From: CAYUQT01 sp964446835
GTDB lineage: Bacteria > Planctomycetota > Phycisphaerae > UBA1845 > JAFGLZ01
Assembly (NCBI GenBank): GCA_964446835.1
Contig: CAYUQT010000018.1
Span: forward strand, 87,301-151,300
Direction of reading: 5' to 3'
Length of the DNA: 64,000 bases
Shown: one piece after another, positions 26,329 to 34,079 of the stretch
Position numbering within the stretch: the first letter of the stretch is position 1
Layout: each line of letters begins with the position of its first letter
Program-made: the position numbers and the translations under genes
The notes under the pieces: model-generated
Databases searched by the model: none
What the model saw: the letters and a program-made list of their open reading frames with translations, nothing else
What the model was told of the DNA's origin: nothing

Positions 26329-27468
26329 TCATACGCTGATCGGGTATCGCCCCAGTTCTCTGCCTGCCCGGTAGAGCTCGACGATGTTGCGGGGCGGCAC
26401 TTCTTTCTGCAGATTGTGCACGGCAGCGAGGATCAGGCCGCCGCCCGGGGCCATCTCGCGTATTCGTCGGGCCACCTCGCGTCGTACGTCTTCGGGCGTG
26501 CCACGGGGCATAACGCTGCGTGTGTCAACGCCACCCCAGAAGGTCAGGTGCTTTCCAAACTCGGCCTTCAACGATGCCGGGTCCATGCCGGCCGCGGAGA
26601 CCTGAACGGGATTGATCGCCTGAACGCCCAGTTCGATGAAGTCGGCGATGAATCGCACGCACGACCCGCAGCAGTGATGCATGAGTCGGGCGGAAGTGTT
26701 TCGTCTCGCGTGTTCCCAGACGCGGCGAAAGTGCGGTTTGAACAGGCGATTGAAGCAATCGGGCGAGATGAGCGGACCGTTCTGGCAGCCCAGATCGTCG
26801 GAGGTATAGACGATATCCACCCATCCCTCGACCTGCTTGAGCACCAGGTCGTTCGCCTCGATCTGAATCTGCGTCGTTCGTTCGAGCAGTGCCTCGACGA
26901 AGGGCTCGTTGCCCGCCAGATCGACCATCCAATCCTCGAAACCCCGCAGGAACTGCCCCATGGACATGACACGCCCGCGAAGTTCCATCGATACCGCGCA
27001 GCCCGTCTCCTTTCGAATCCGCTTCAGGGTATCTATCAAACCCTCGGTCTTGACAACTTCGGCACCCGTCGGCCAGCGATGACGCTCGACCGCCTGCACT
27101 GTCGCTTCCTTCTCGAACGGGGCGTGCTCGACGTAGTAGTGTCCGCCCTCGGGTTTGTGCCACTGGACGCCCCACTCGTCAATGAAGCGATCGTCGGAGA
27201 GCACCTTCGTTGAGGCGCCCGCTCCCGTCGCCCGAGGCGCGTGGACGATATCCACGTCCAGCGCGCGACGCACATCCTCCTCGATCTCGGCCAGCGAGGC
27301 GTATTTCCACATGTCGGTACCGCCGTGCGGCGGAAGCCCCAACTCGGCCCGCAGTGCCGGATAGGCATCGGCTACCACGGTGCTGGCCAGCGAACCACCG
27401 AGGTCCATGGGAACCCGGTCGGGTTCGATGTGGTCCAGTGCCGCCAGGACACGTTCGCGATGTGTCAT
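26329..27468 (-). CDS. Uroporphyrinogen-decarboxylase-family protein (MtaA/UroD-like)
   Basis: The start at 27468 (MTHRERVLAALDHIEPDRVPMD) is typical of the UroD superfamily. Its GGAG spans the stop of the preceding gene, with only five bases between that stop and this ATG, so translation is probably coupled. The 379-residue TIM barrel shows DLGCQNGPLISPDCF, an H-x-C-G site (MHHCCGSC) like the zinc ligands of corrinoid methyltransferases MtaA/MtbA, WGGVDTRSVMPRGTPEDVRREV and GGLILAAVHNLQKEVPPRN. A haem function is unlikely, since this type occurs in many copies next to sugar-catabolic genes in Planctomycetes; a methyl- or C1-transfer role is possible but unproven. It is the last gene of the leftward catabolic unit. 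Confidence 0.82.
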   Translation of the reverse strand: MTHRERVLAALDHIEPDRVPMDLGGSLASTVVADAYPALRAELGLPPHGGTDMWKYASLAEIEEDVRRALDVDIVHAPRATGAGASTKVLSDDRFIDEWGVQWHKPEGGHYYVEHAPFEKEATVQAVERHRWPTGAEVVKTEGLIDTLKRIRKETGCAVSMELRGRVMSMGQFLRGFEDWMVDLAGNEPFVEALLERTTQIQIEANDLVLKQVEGWVDIVYTSDDLGCQNGPLISPDCFNRLFKPHFRRVWEHARRNTSARLMHHCCGSCVRFIADFIELGVQAINPVQVSAAGMDPASLKAEFGKHLTFWGGVDTRSVMPRGTPEDVRREVARRIREMAPGGGLILAAVHNLQKEVPPRNIVELYRAGRELGRYPISV

Positions 27469-27473
27469 GCCTG

Positions 27474-28484
27474 TCACTCCACGCGGAGGAACTTCTGAGT
27501 CCGCTTGCTCGAAATCTCTCCTACGTACACATTCCCCTTGGAGTCCACGCCGAAGCCGTGAATCAGCGCCCCCTCGCCGGGTTTGGCCTGACCCTCCGCC
27601 GGTGCCGAGGGAACCGACCAGATTTGCATCACCTTGCCGTCGGTATTGAACCGGACGAAGATCTGGTCTTTCGGGGGGTATCCAAACGCGCCGTCGCCCT
27701 TCGGCCATCGCATTGGCGTCGACCCGCAGACCCACACCTCGTCCTTGGGCGTTATGAAGATGCCCCATGGCACCATGATGTTCCGCCATTGGGCCAGGAA
27801 CTTGCCCTTCTGGTCGAACACCTGCACGCGAACGTTGTTCCGATCGGCCACATACAGCCGGCCCTTCGAATCGAATGCCACGGAGTGTGGGATGCTGAAC
27901 TCGCCGGGTTTGCTTCCGAGCTGCCCCCACGCCTTGACGAATTTGCCGGCCTTGCTGAAGTGAACAATCCGGTCATTGCCATACCCGTCGGCGACGAAGA
28001 TGTCGCCGTTGGGGGCGATCGCCACATCTGTCGGCTGATCGAAGTGCGAATTGTCCAACCCGGCCTTACCTTCGGTGCCCAGTGTCATGAGCACCTTGCC
28101 TTCGGGAGAGAGCTTGCGGACCACATGGGCTCCGACGTCGGGTGCCCAGATGTTGCCTTCACGATCGACCTTGATGTGGTGGGCCGACTTGATGACGTCT
28201 TGGCCGAAGCCTCCGAGGTACTTGCCGCTCGGGTCGTAAATCTGAATCGGTGGTGTCCCGCGGGTATAAACGTAGATGCGGTCCTTTGCATCGACGGTGA
28301 TGCCGGGGCAGCCGTCCCAGGTCACTCCGGCCGGCCTCTGAGGCCAGGCGGCATCGACTTCATAGCCGATCGCTGCTTCCACACGGGGATAGGTCTTCTC
28401 TGCCGCCGCTGCGCCCCAGGATGGGGCGACCACTCCAAAGACCACCAGTACGATCAGACCGCGCACGTAAGATTCGCCGAACAT
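27474..28484 (-). CDS. Secreted NHL-repeat beta-propeller protein
   Basis: The 336-residue protein begins with a signal peptide (GLIVLVVFGVVAPSWGAAAA) after AGGAGG five bases upstream. Six NHL-type blades follow, each with the pattern GI/V-AVDxxGxIYVAD and VQVFDxxGKFL: examples are GITVDAKDRIYVYTRG, HIKVDREGNIWAPDVG, DVAIAPNGDIFVADGYG, SVAFDSKGRLYVADRN and GFGVDSKGNVYVGE. Such propellers bind ligands or proteins and some are lyases (peptidylamidoglycolate-lyase-like), but the catalytic metal residues cannot be judged here. Its stop is five bases from the UroD-like start. A palindrome lies upstream at 28530-28546. Confidence 0.82.
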   Translation of the reverse strand: MFGESYVRGLIVLVVFGVVAPSWGAAAAEKTYPRVEAAIGYEVDAAWPQRPAGVTWDGCPGITVDAKDRIYVYTRGTPPIQIYDPSGKYLGGFGQDVIKSAHHIKVDREGNIWAPDVGAHVVRKLSPEGKVLMTLGTEGKAGLDNSHFDQPTDVAIAPNGDIFVADGYGNDRIVHFSKAGKFVKAWGQLGSKPGEFSIPHSVAFDSKGRLYVADRNNVRVQVFDQKGKFLAQWRNIMVPWGIFITPKDEVWVCGSTPMRWPKGDGAFGYPPKDQIFVRFNTDGKVMQIWSVPSAPAEGQAKPGEGALIHGFGVDSKGNVYVGEISSKRTQKFLRVE

Positions 28485-28529
28485 CAGAGCCTCCTATGAA
28501 CGACATCATCCGAACATACCCTATCGATG

Positions 28530-28546
28530 ATGCCCATTGTGGGCAT
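28530..28546. promoter_or_regulatory. Palindrome between the sialidase-like and NHL genes
   Basis: ATGCCCA-TTG-TGGGCAT is a perfect 7-3-7 inverted repeat in the 94-base gap, 46 bases upstream of the NHL-protein start. It has no T-run on either side, so an operator is more likely than a terminator. Confidence 0.4.
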
Positions 28547-28578
28547 TGCTGCACATGACGCAAGTATATTCCGATGGC

Positions 28579-30312
28579 CTAAGGCCGCACCTCCACCGAC
28601 TCCACAACGAAGCCGGCCGGATCGATTGCCGGGGCAGTGGATTGGAATCGAACGTAACACACACCCGAGGCAAGACCCTTGGACACTGTCAGCGTGCCGG
28701 CCGGCTTACCGTCGACCTTGACCTGGCATTCGCCCTTGTCGGTGTTCCAGGTCAGTTCGATGGAATACCATTGTCCGGGGGTCAGTGTGACGTTCTCGAA
28801 GCACCGTCCGTCCGGACCTATCGAGAGGGTCGCCAGTACCTTCTTGCCTCCCACGTCGTCGTTCGGCTGAATGAAACGGTCGGCCAGTGAAACGCTGCCT
28901 CCGGCAAACCCCTTCGGGAGCATCAGCCGAACCGCCAGCGTGCCACGCGAGCGGAGAGCGAAGTTCCATACAGCTTCATCACCACTCTTCTCATCGGGGC
29001 GACGGATATGGAGCACCTTGGCCCCGGGCTTCTCGGGATGGTCGATGAGCTTCGGGCCCTCCGTCCGGTTGCGCCACCAGTGCGCGGGTTTTCCAAAGAC
29101 CTTGAAAGCGCACCACCCGTCCAAGCCGGTGGAGAAGTCGTCACATGTGGACTCTTCGCACAGCCATGCCGGGTCTATCCGAAGGACGTGGCGGCGACCG
29201 TGCCCCTGGCCGGTGACGACCAGCAGCTTGCCGTCGCGCGTGGGCACGGCGTAGGGATAAGACGTTCCCCTGTCGCCGGTCTTAGGCGGCGGCTCATTTC
29301 GCCGAGGGTCGCGGCAGATCTCGCGATAACCCTGCCATGTCTTGCCTTCGTCATTGGAGATCGCCGCGTGCAGGGCGTCGCGGTTTGTGTAGACGCCCTG
29401 GCCCTCGATTCGGGATGTGTTCTCGCAGTTGTTCCAGAACAGCACGATTCGTCCGTTGGCGGTTCTCGTCAGACAAGCGGGCGAGTCGGACGAACAGAAC
29501 CGCGTGGGCTTTGTCTCGGACCACCGTATGCCGTCTTCCGAAAACGACTCGTAGAGCACTCCGGTCTGCGTTCGGAGGATCATCCAGACGCGACCGTCTT
29601 TCAACTCGATGATGGTCGGTTCGCACGCACCGTAGTTGGCGCCGTTATAGCCCGCGTAGCAGGGAGCGGTCAGGGCGGCGGAGGATTGCGTCCAGGTCTG
29701 TCCGTTGTCGTCGGAGTAGATGACCGTTGAGATGTTAGCCCCCATCGGCGGGGCCTCGGGACGACCACCGACCCAATAGGCAAATGGCACGACAATCCGA
29801 CCGTTGCGGAGTTGGATCATGCCGTTGATCGAACCGACATATCCCTGCCAGATTCGCCGCGGGGCCGGCCACTGTGTGCGACCGGCCGAAGTCCGGGCGT
29901 GCCAGATGTCGATGAAATAGTCGACCGCGGGTCTGTGCCTCGTGCCTCGTGCGATCATCCAGAACAGGTGCAGTTCGCCGTCCTGGGCCAGCAGCGGCAG
30001 CGGTGTGCTCCAATGTTCGTTTGGCAATGCCATCAGGAACCGAGGTTCAGACCACGACAGGCCATTGTCGCGGGTCAGTCTCCCGGCCAACTCGACGCCT
30101 CCCCCGGCGGCCGGCCTCGCCAGGAGCATCTGCACCGAACCATCGGGCATCGCAACCAGTAAGGCGTTGTCTGCGGGACAGACCGTTGTTGGTGCTTGAG
30201 GTCGGCCCGTTGACTCCGCGGCTTCGGTGCATGGAAGTACGAGCATTATGGCCGGCAGGCCCATCAAGAGTACGGTGGTCAAGGAAGGTCTTGTGTGCAT
30301 CGAAGTCTGCAT
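28579..30312 (-). CDS. Secreted sialidase/neuraminidase-like protein with C-terminal jelly roll
   Basis: The 577-residue protein starts at 30312, nine bases after AAGGAG, with a signal peptide (TTVLLMGLPAIMLVLPCTEA). Residues about 35-380 are a six-bladed BNR/sialidase propeller with several Asp-box-like motifs: TRDNGLSW, SDDNGQTW, SEDGIRW and SNDEGKTW. Residues about 395-577 form a beta-sandwich (GTLAVRLMLPKGFAGGSVSLADRF, ...LTPGQWYSIELTWNTDKGECQVKVDG) like laminin-G or concanavalin-type modules. Many proteins of this family in Planctomycetes are probably not true sialidases; some act on other acidic sugars. It follows the uxuA-like gene by 30 bases in the same direction. Confidence 0.82.
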   Translation of the reverse strand: MQTSMHTRPSLTTVLLMGLPAIMLVLPCTEAAESTGRPQAPTTVCPADNALLVAMPDGSVQMLLARPAAGGGVELAGRLTRDNGLSWSEPRFLMALPNEHWSTPLPLLAQDGELHLFWMIARGTRHRPAVDYFIDIWHARTSAGRTQWPAPRRIWQGYVGSINGMIQLRNGRIVVPFAYWVGGRPEAPPMGANISTVIYSDDNGQTWTQSSAALTAPCYAGYNGANYGACEPTIIELKDGRVWMILRTQTGVLYESFSEDGIRWSETKPTRFCSSDSPACLTRTANGRIVLFWNNCENTSRIEGQGVYTNRDALHAAISNDEGKTWQGYREICRDPRRNEPPPKTGDRGTSYPYAVPTRDGKLLVVTGQGHGRRHVLRIDPAWLCEESTCDDFSTGLDGWCAFKVFGKPAHWWRNRTEGPKLIDHPEKPGAKVLHIRRPDEKSGDEAVWNFALRSRGTLAVRLMLPKGFAGGSVSLADRFIQPNDDVGGKKVLATLSIGPDGRCFENVTLTPGQWYSIELTWNTDKGECQVKVDGKPAGTLTVSKGLASGVCYVRFQSTAPAIDPAGFVVESVEVRP

Positions 30313-30342
30313 GTACCTCGCTCCTTTCTGGGTCGATGTCCG

Positions 30343-31365
30343 TCAACAATTTTTCAGCATCTGCAAGCCCGCTCGCATGTAGCCCAGCGCGTATGCCATC
30401 CCCGTTTCCCACGGTGTTTGAGTGTTCAGATAGGGGGTATGGTCCGGGATCAGCGTTCCGGGGAAGTCGCACTCATGGTAGGCCCGCAGGGCCTCCAGCA
30501 TGTCAACGTAACCCTGGTCGAGGAAGACCTCGTCGAATTGCGGCACCTGAGAGCTGACGTTGCGAAAATGGACGTAGGCGATCTTGCCGGCCGATGCGAA
30601 TCGCCGGATCGCGGCAATGACATCCACCCCCGCCATCTCCGAGACGGTGCCCTGGCAGAATTCGAGCTGGTTCCGCGGGCTGGGCACGAGGTCGAGCAAC
30701 CGCTGCATGTTCTCGACGCTGTACAGCAATCGTGCCTGTCCCCGCAGGCTGGGAACGGGCGGGTCGTCCTGGTGCGCCGCCAGGGTCACGCCCGCCTCCT
30801 CGGCTACCGGGATCAGGTTCTCCAGGAAGTATCGAAGACGCTCCCACAGCGTCTCCTCATCGAGTGGGGGCAGGCGACGTTCGGCGGATCGATGCGGGAG
30901 AAACCCCTTGCCCCACATCTCCTGTTCAGTGGGTGGCTCGTCGGTTGGTAGCTTGGCAGCGTCGAAGCTTCGTACCCCGGCGCCGCCTCGTCCCGGTCCC
31001 TTCTGATGGGCGTCACGCCAGTGTCCCCATACCCCGACAATACTGAAGTAGTATCCGAGGACCGGAATGCCCACGGCTCCCAGGTTTCGCACTGTTTGCT
31101 GGAGGTTCCGAATCTGACGGTCGCGTCCCTCCTCGCCGAGCAGGACATGATCCCATTGGGCGGGTGGGAGATTCTCGACGGCGGCCAATTCCAGCCCGTG
31201 CCGGTTCACGTCCGCCCGGACGCGGGCAAGGTCTTCCGCGTGCCAGATTCCGTCGCCGGCCGGAAGCGGCATCCACGCCACCACGCTCTGGCAGCCTAGC
31301 TGGCTCGCCATCGTCAGATGGGTGTCGTCCCAGATGTGGGGATACAGGCCCAGACCGAGCTTCAT
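30343..31365 (-). CDS. uxuA: Mannonate dehydratase family protein (UxuA-like)
   Basis: UxuA dehydrates D-mannonate to 2-keto-3-deoxy-D-gluconate in hexuronate breakdown. The 340-residue protein has a xylose-isomerase-like barrel with family landmarks: an N-terminal LGLGLYPHIWDD, the metal-binding HxDDPP (AAHQDDPPVPSLRG), EFCQGTVSEM with the conserved Cys, YVHFRNVSSQ and the C-terminal YALGYMRAGLQML. It is a little shorter than E. coli UxuA (394), like many planctomycete versions, so the substrate may vary. The ATG at 31365 follows GGAGG by eight bases. It is the first gene of the leftward unit and divergent from another dehydratase gene. Confidence 0.85.
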   Translation of the reverse strand: MKLGLGLYPHIWDDTHLTMASQLGCQSVVAWMPLPAGDGIWHAEDLARVRADVNRHGLELAAVENLPPAQWDHVLLGEEGRDRQIRNLQQTVRNLGAVGIPVLGYYFSIVGVWGHWRDAHQKGPGRGGAGVRSFDAAKLPTDEPPTEQEMWGKGFLPHRSAERRLPPLDEETLWERLRYFLENLIPVAEEAGVTLAAHQDDPPVPSLRGQARLLYSVENMQRLLDLVPSPRNQLEFCQGTVSEMAGVDVIAAIRRFASAGKIAYVHFRNVSSQVPQFDEVFLDQGYVDMLEALRAYHECDFPGTLIPDHTPYLNTQTPWETGMAYALGYMRAGLQMLKNC

Positions 31366-31422
31366 GGGGCGTCCTCCAAATCGTCGGTCCTAAGTGATGG
31401 AACGCCGAGTGCGGCGATTTCT

Positions 31423-31444
31423 ATGTGTCCCCGTGGGGGCACAT
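31423..31444. promoter_or_regulatory. Palindrome in the divergent promoter region of the two dehydratase genes
   Basis: ATGTGTCCCC-GT-GGGGGCACAT is a 10-2-10 inverted repeat with one wobble position, 58 bases before the uxuA-like start. It lies in the 335-base gap between divergent sugar-acid genes and has no T-run, which favours an operator. Apart from it and the AAGGAG of the rightward gene I see nothing in this gap. Confidence 0.45.
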
Positions 31445-31700
31445 GGGATCCATGAGGGTCCCGACTCTGCTGAGTAGGTTAGCCGTGAGAAGACCTTGAT
31501 GAAAGGGCTTCTCGCCTCGCGTTGTGGGACACGACAATGTCGGGTAGATTGCCAGCCGACGGCCTCCTGCTATCATCATGGCGCTTCATTGAGCGGGCGG
31601 CAGTTGCATCGCATGTTTCGGGACGGGCCTGATCGGTTCCAGCTCGGGACATGTCGGCGACCGGCATGTGGCCGGGGAGTGCCATGACAAGGAGTCGATC

Positions 31701-32855
31701 GTGAGAATAACCGATGTTGTTCCCGTCGTGCTGGGTACCAGTTGGCGAAACCTGATCTTCCTGAAGGTGCTGACCGATGAGGGGCTGGTGGGTATCGGCG
31801 AGGCCACGCTGCACAATCGCGAGGAGGGGGTGCTGGGTTATCTGGACGGGGCCAAGCGGCGGCACATCATCGGGTCCGACCCGTTCAACATCGAAGACCT
31901 GTGGATGCGGATGTACCGAAACGACTTCTGGCGTCATGGTGACATCGCCTTGAGTGTGCTCTCCGGTGTCGAGATTGCCTGCTGGGACATCATCGGCAAG
32001 GCGGTGGGCCGTCCAGTCTGGCAGATTCTGGGCGGTCGCTGCCATGAGAAGCTCCAGGCCTACGCCAACGGCTGGTATACGGTCGATCGCGATCCGGCGG
32101 GCTTCGCCAAAGCGGCCAAGCATGTCGTTGCTCAGGGTTACAAAGCACTGAAGGTGGACCCCTTTGGGGCCGGCACATACGAGATATCCCGTCCGGAGAA
32201 GCGCCGAAGCGTGGAACTGATCGAGGCGGTGCGCGACGCGGTCGGCGACGATGTGGAGATTTTCATCGAGGCCCATGGACGGTTCAGTGTGCGGACGGCC
32301 ATCGACATGGCCCGGGAACTCGAGCCGTATCATCCGGGGTGGTATGAAGAGCCCGTCCCACCCGAGAACATGGACGCGCTCAAGGCGGCCTATGATCGAA
32401 TCAACATCCCCGTGGCGACGGGGGAACGGTTGTACACGCGATACGACTATCATCGCCTGTTCCAGGTGCCTCGCTGCGACATCATCCAACTCGACGTGAT
32501 TCATTGCGGCGGACTGCTGGAGTCCAAGAAGATCGCTGCCATGGCCGACGCGAACTACATCACCGTGGCCCCGCACAACAGCGAGGGGCCGGTTACGACA
32601 GCGGCCACGCTGCACCTGAACTTCACCCTGACGAACTTCAAGATCCAGGAGAACTTCGACGACTTCGTCGAACCGTGGGTCAAGGAGGCGGTGCCCGGCG
32701 TGCCCCAGTGCAAGGACGGCTACTTCGACGTGCCGACCGCACCGGGGTTGGGAATCAGTCTGAACGAGGACCTGATCAAGGAGCATCCCTTTAAGGAGGG
32801 GTTCTTCAATCTGTTCGCAGACGACTGGCACAAGAGGCAGTTCGAGCGGAAGTAG
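31701..32855 (+). CDS. Enolase-superfamily sugar-acid dehydratase (mandelate racemase/galactonate dehydratase-like)
   Basis: The GTG at 31701 lies six bases after AAGGAG and starts MRITDVVPVVLG, the usual beginning of this family; the longer frame from 31668 has no such site. The 384-residue protein has the capping domain and barrel of the mandelate-racemase group: KALKVDPFG with the second-strand Lys/Asp, the metal ligand segment FIEAHGRF, YEEPVPPEN, VATGERL and the catalytic His in TVAPHNSEGP. HGR and EEPVPPEN match D-galactonate dehydratase and ManD/RspA types most closely. The product would be a 2-keto-3-deoxy sugar acid. It faces the uxuA-like gene and is followed by the TIM-barrel isomerase-like gene after 135 bases. 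Confidence 0.88.
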   Translation: MRITDVVPVVLGTSWRNLIFLKVLTDEGLVGIGEATLHNREEGVLGYLDGAKRRHIIGSDPFNIEDLWMRMYRNDFWRHGDIALSVLSGVEIACWDIIGKAVGRPVWQILGGRCHEKLQAYANGWYTVDRDPAGFAKAAKHVVAQGYKALKVDPFGAGTYEISRPEKRRSVELIEAVRDAVGDDVEIFIEAHGRFSVRTAIDMARELEPYHPGWYEEPVPPENMDALKAAYDRINIPVATGERLYTRYDYHRLFQVPRCDIIQLDVIHCGGLLESKKIAAMADANYITVAPHNSEGPVTTAATLHLNFTLTNFKIQENFDDFVEPWVKEAVPGVPQCKDGYFDVPTAPGLGISLNEDLIKEHPFKEGFFNLFADDWHKRQFERK

Positions 32856-32990
32856 TACGGGTTTCGGTCTGGGGCGTCGGCGGTCCGGGTCGTCGAACGT
32901 GTGATGTTCATCTCTCGCCCTGTGTTGGGCGGGATGGCTGTGTCTTATCGGCAGGAGAAGGTTACCAGCGGGTTCAAGGAGCGTTCTACC

Positions 32991-33959
32991 ATGTATCGTC
33001 ATATCCTGGTTGTTGGGGTCCTGGTGTGTGTCAGTGCAAGTCTGGTATCGGCCGGCGAAGGTCAGAAGCCTGTGACGGGTTGGGATGTCGGTATCCGCGA
33101 GTGCTATCTTCGGGGGATCGGGGCTTCCGACGTCTGGTCGGCCGCCAAGGCGATCGGCGTGACCCGTCTGGAGCTCGTCGTCGACGGCAAACTCGCATGT
33201 CCCGAGATGTTTGAGGGCGGCAAGAAACCTTACGGCATCGAGACGGCAGAGGATCGCAAGGCCCTTCTGAAGGCGTGTCAGGAGCACGGCGTGTCCATTG
33301 CCGCCTTCTGTGCGGTGGTGGGTGGCGGCAAGAAGGGCCCCGACTCTCTGGCCGTGCAGTGGCTGACGCGAATTGCCGAGGCGGCCGGCGAAATGAAGGT
33401 GCCGGTCATCATGGTTCCACTGGGTTACTCGGCGGAGAACGATGAGGAGTACATCAGCCATTCCGTGAAGCTTCTGAAGTCGCTGGCGCCGGTTGCCGAG
33501 AAGAACGGCGTCTACTTCGCCCTCGAAAACCTCGGGATGTACCTGAACCGCCCGGAGGTGGTTGTGCCGATCCTCAAAGGCGTCGACAGTCAGTGGGTGG
33601 GTATCGCCAACGACATCTGCAACATGTATTGGTTCGGCCATCCCGTCAACAAACTGTACGAGCTGGCCAAGGCGGTGGCCCCCTACGTCAAGTACGTCCA
33701 TGTCAAAAGCATCAAGTATCCCGACGACAAGAAGAGGATCCAACGCAAGCCGGGCTGGGAGTACGGCAAGTATGCCGAGCCGGTCCGCACCGGCGATATC
33801 GATTTCAAGCGGATCCTCCGGATCTACGCCGAGGCCGGCTTCAAGGGCGACGTGACGATTGAGGACGACAGCCTCGGCAAGTTCGACGCCGAGGGCAAGA
33901 AGAAGGTGCTGGTCGACGACGTCAAGCTGCTCCGCGATCTCGTCGCCGATATGAAGTAG
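32991..33959 (+). CDS. Exported xylose-isomerase-like TIM-barrel protein
   Basis: The ATG at 32991 has AAGGAG nine bases upstream and starts a signal peptide (YRHILVVGVLVCVSASLVSA). The 322-residue protein is a sugar-phosphate isomerase/epimerase-type (AP endonuclease 2) barrel: VIMVPLGYS, FALENLGMYLNRPE with the metal-binding Glu, GIANDICNMYWFG, KYVHVKSIKY and the C-terminal GDVTIEDDSLGKF. Metal-dependent isomerases and epimerases of this group act on ketoses and inositols, but an exported copy is unusual and its substrate is unknown. Its position behind a sugar-acid dehydratase suggests work on an extracellular or periplasmic sugar. A stem-loop follows the stop. Confidence 0.82.
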   Translation: MYRHILVVGVLVCVSASLVSAGEGQKPVTGWDVGIRECYLRGIGASDVWSAAKAIGVTRLELVVDGKLACPEMFEGGKKPYGIETAEDRKALLKACQEHGVSIAAFCAVVGGGKKGPDSLAVQWLTRIAEAAGEMKVPVIMVPLGYSAENDEEYISHSVKLLKSLAPVAEKNGVYFALENLGMYLNRPEVVVPILKGVDSQWVGIANDICNMYWFGHPVNKLYELAKAVAPYVKYVHVKSIKYPDDKKRIQRKPGWEYGKYAEPVRTGDIDFKRILRIYAEAGFKGDVTIEDDSLGKFDAEGKKKVLVDDVKLLRDLVADMK

Positions 33960-33993
33960 ACCCTTTCGTCCACGACCCGTCGACAAAACAGAG

Positions 33994-34020
33994 GAGGGCC
34001 GGCACACGTTGTCGGCCCTC
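33994..34020 (+). terminator. Stem-loop between convergent genes
   Basis: GAGGGCCGGC pairs with GTCGGCCCTC (one G-U) around a seven-base loop, 34 bases after the isomerase-like stop, followed by TTCCGTTTCG. It lies between convergent genes, so it may serve both strands; the T-run is weak. Confidence 0.5.
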
Positions 34021-34079
34021 TTCCGTTTCGTCCTGCGGCTACCCGATCGTTTGCCGCCGATTCAGGCCCATCACCCTTC

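Noticed and set aside
26329..27468. hemE (true uroporphyrinogen decarboxylase)
   Set aside because: The H-x-C-G metal site and sugar-catabolic neighbours fit MtaA-like/UroD-like paralogues better than HemE.
31479..34007. 842-residue leftward frame opposite the enolase-type and isomerase-type genes
   Set aside because: The rightward genes have ribosome-binding sites, signal or family N-termini and catalytic motifs; the long frame is His/Arg/Asp-rich and has no recognisable domain.
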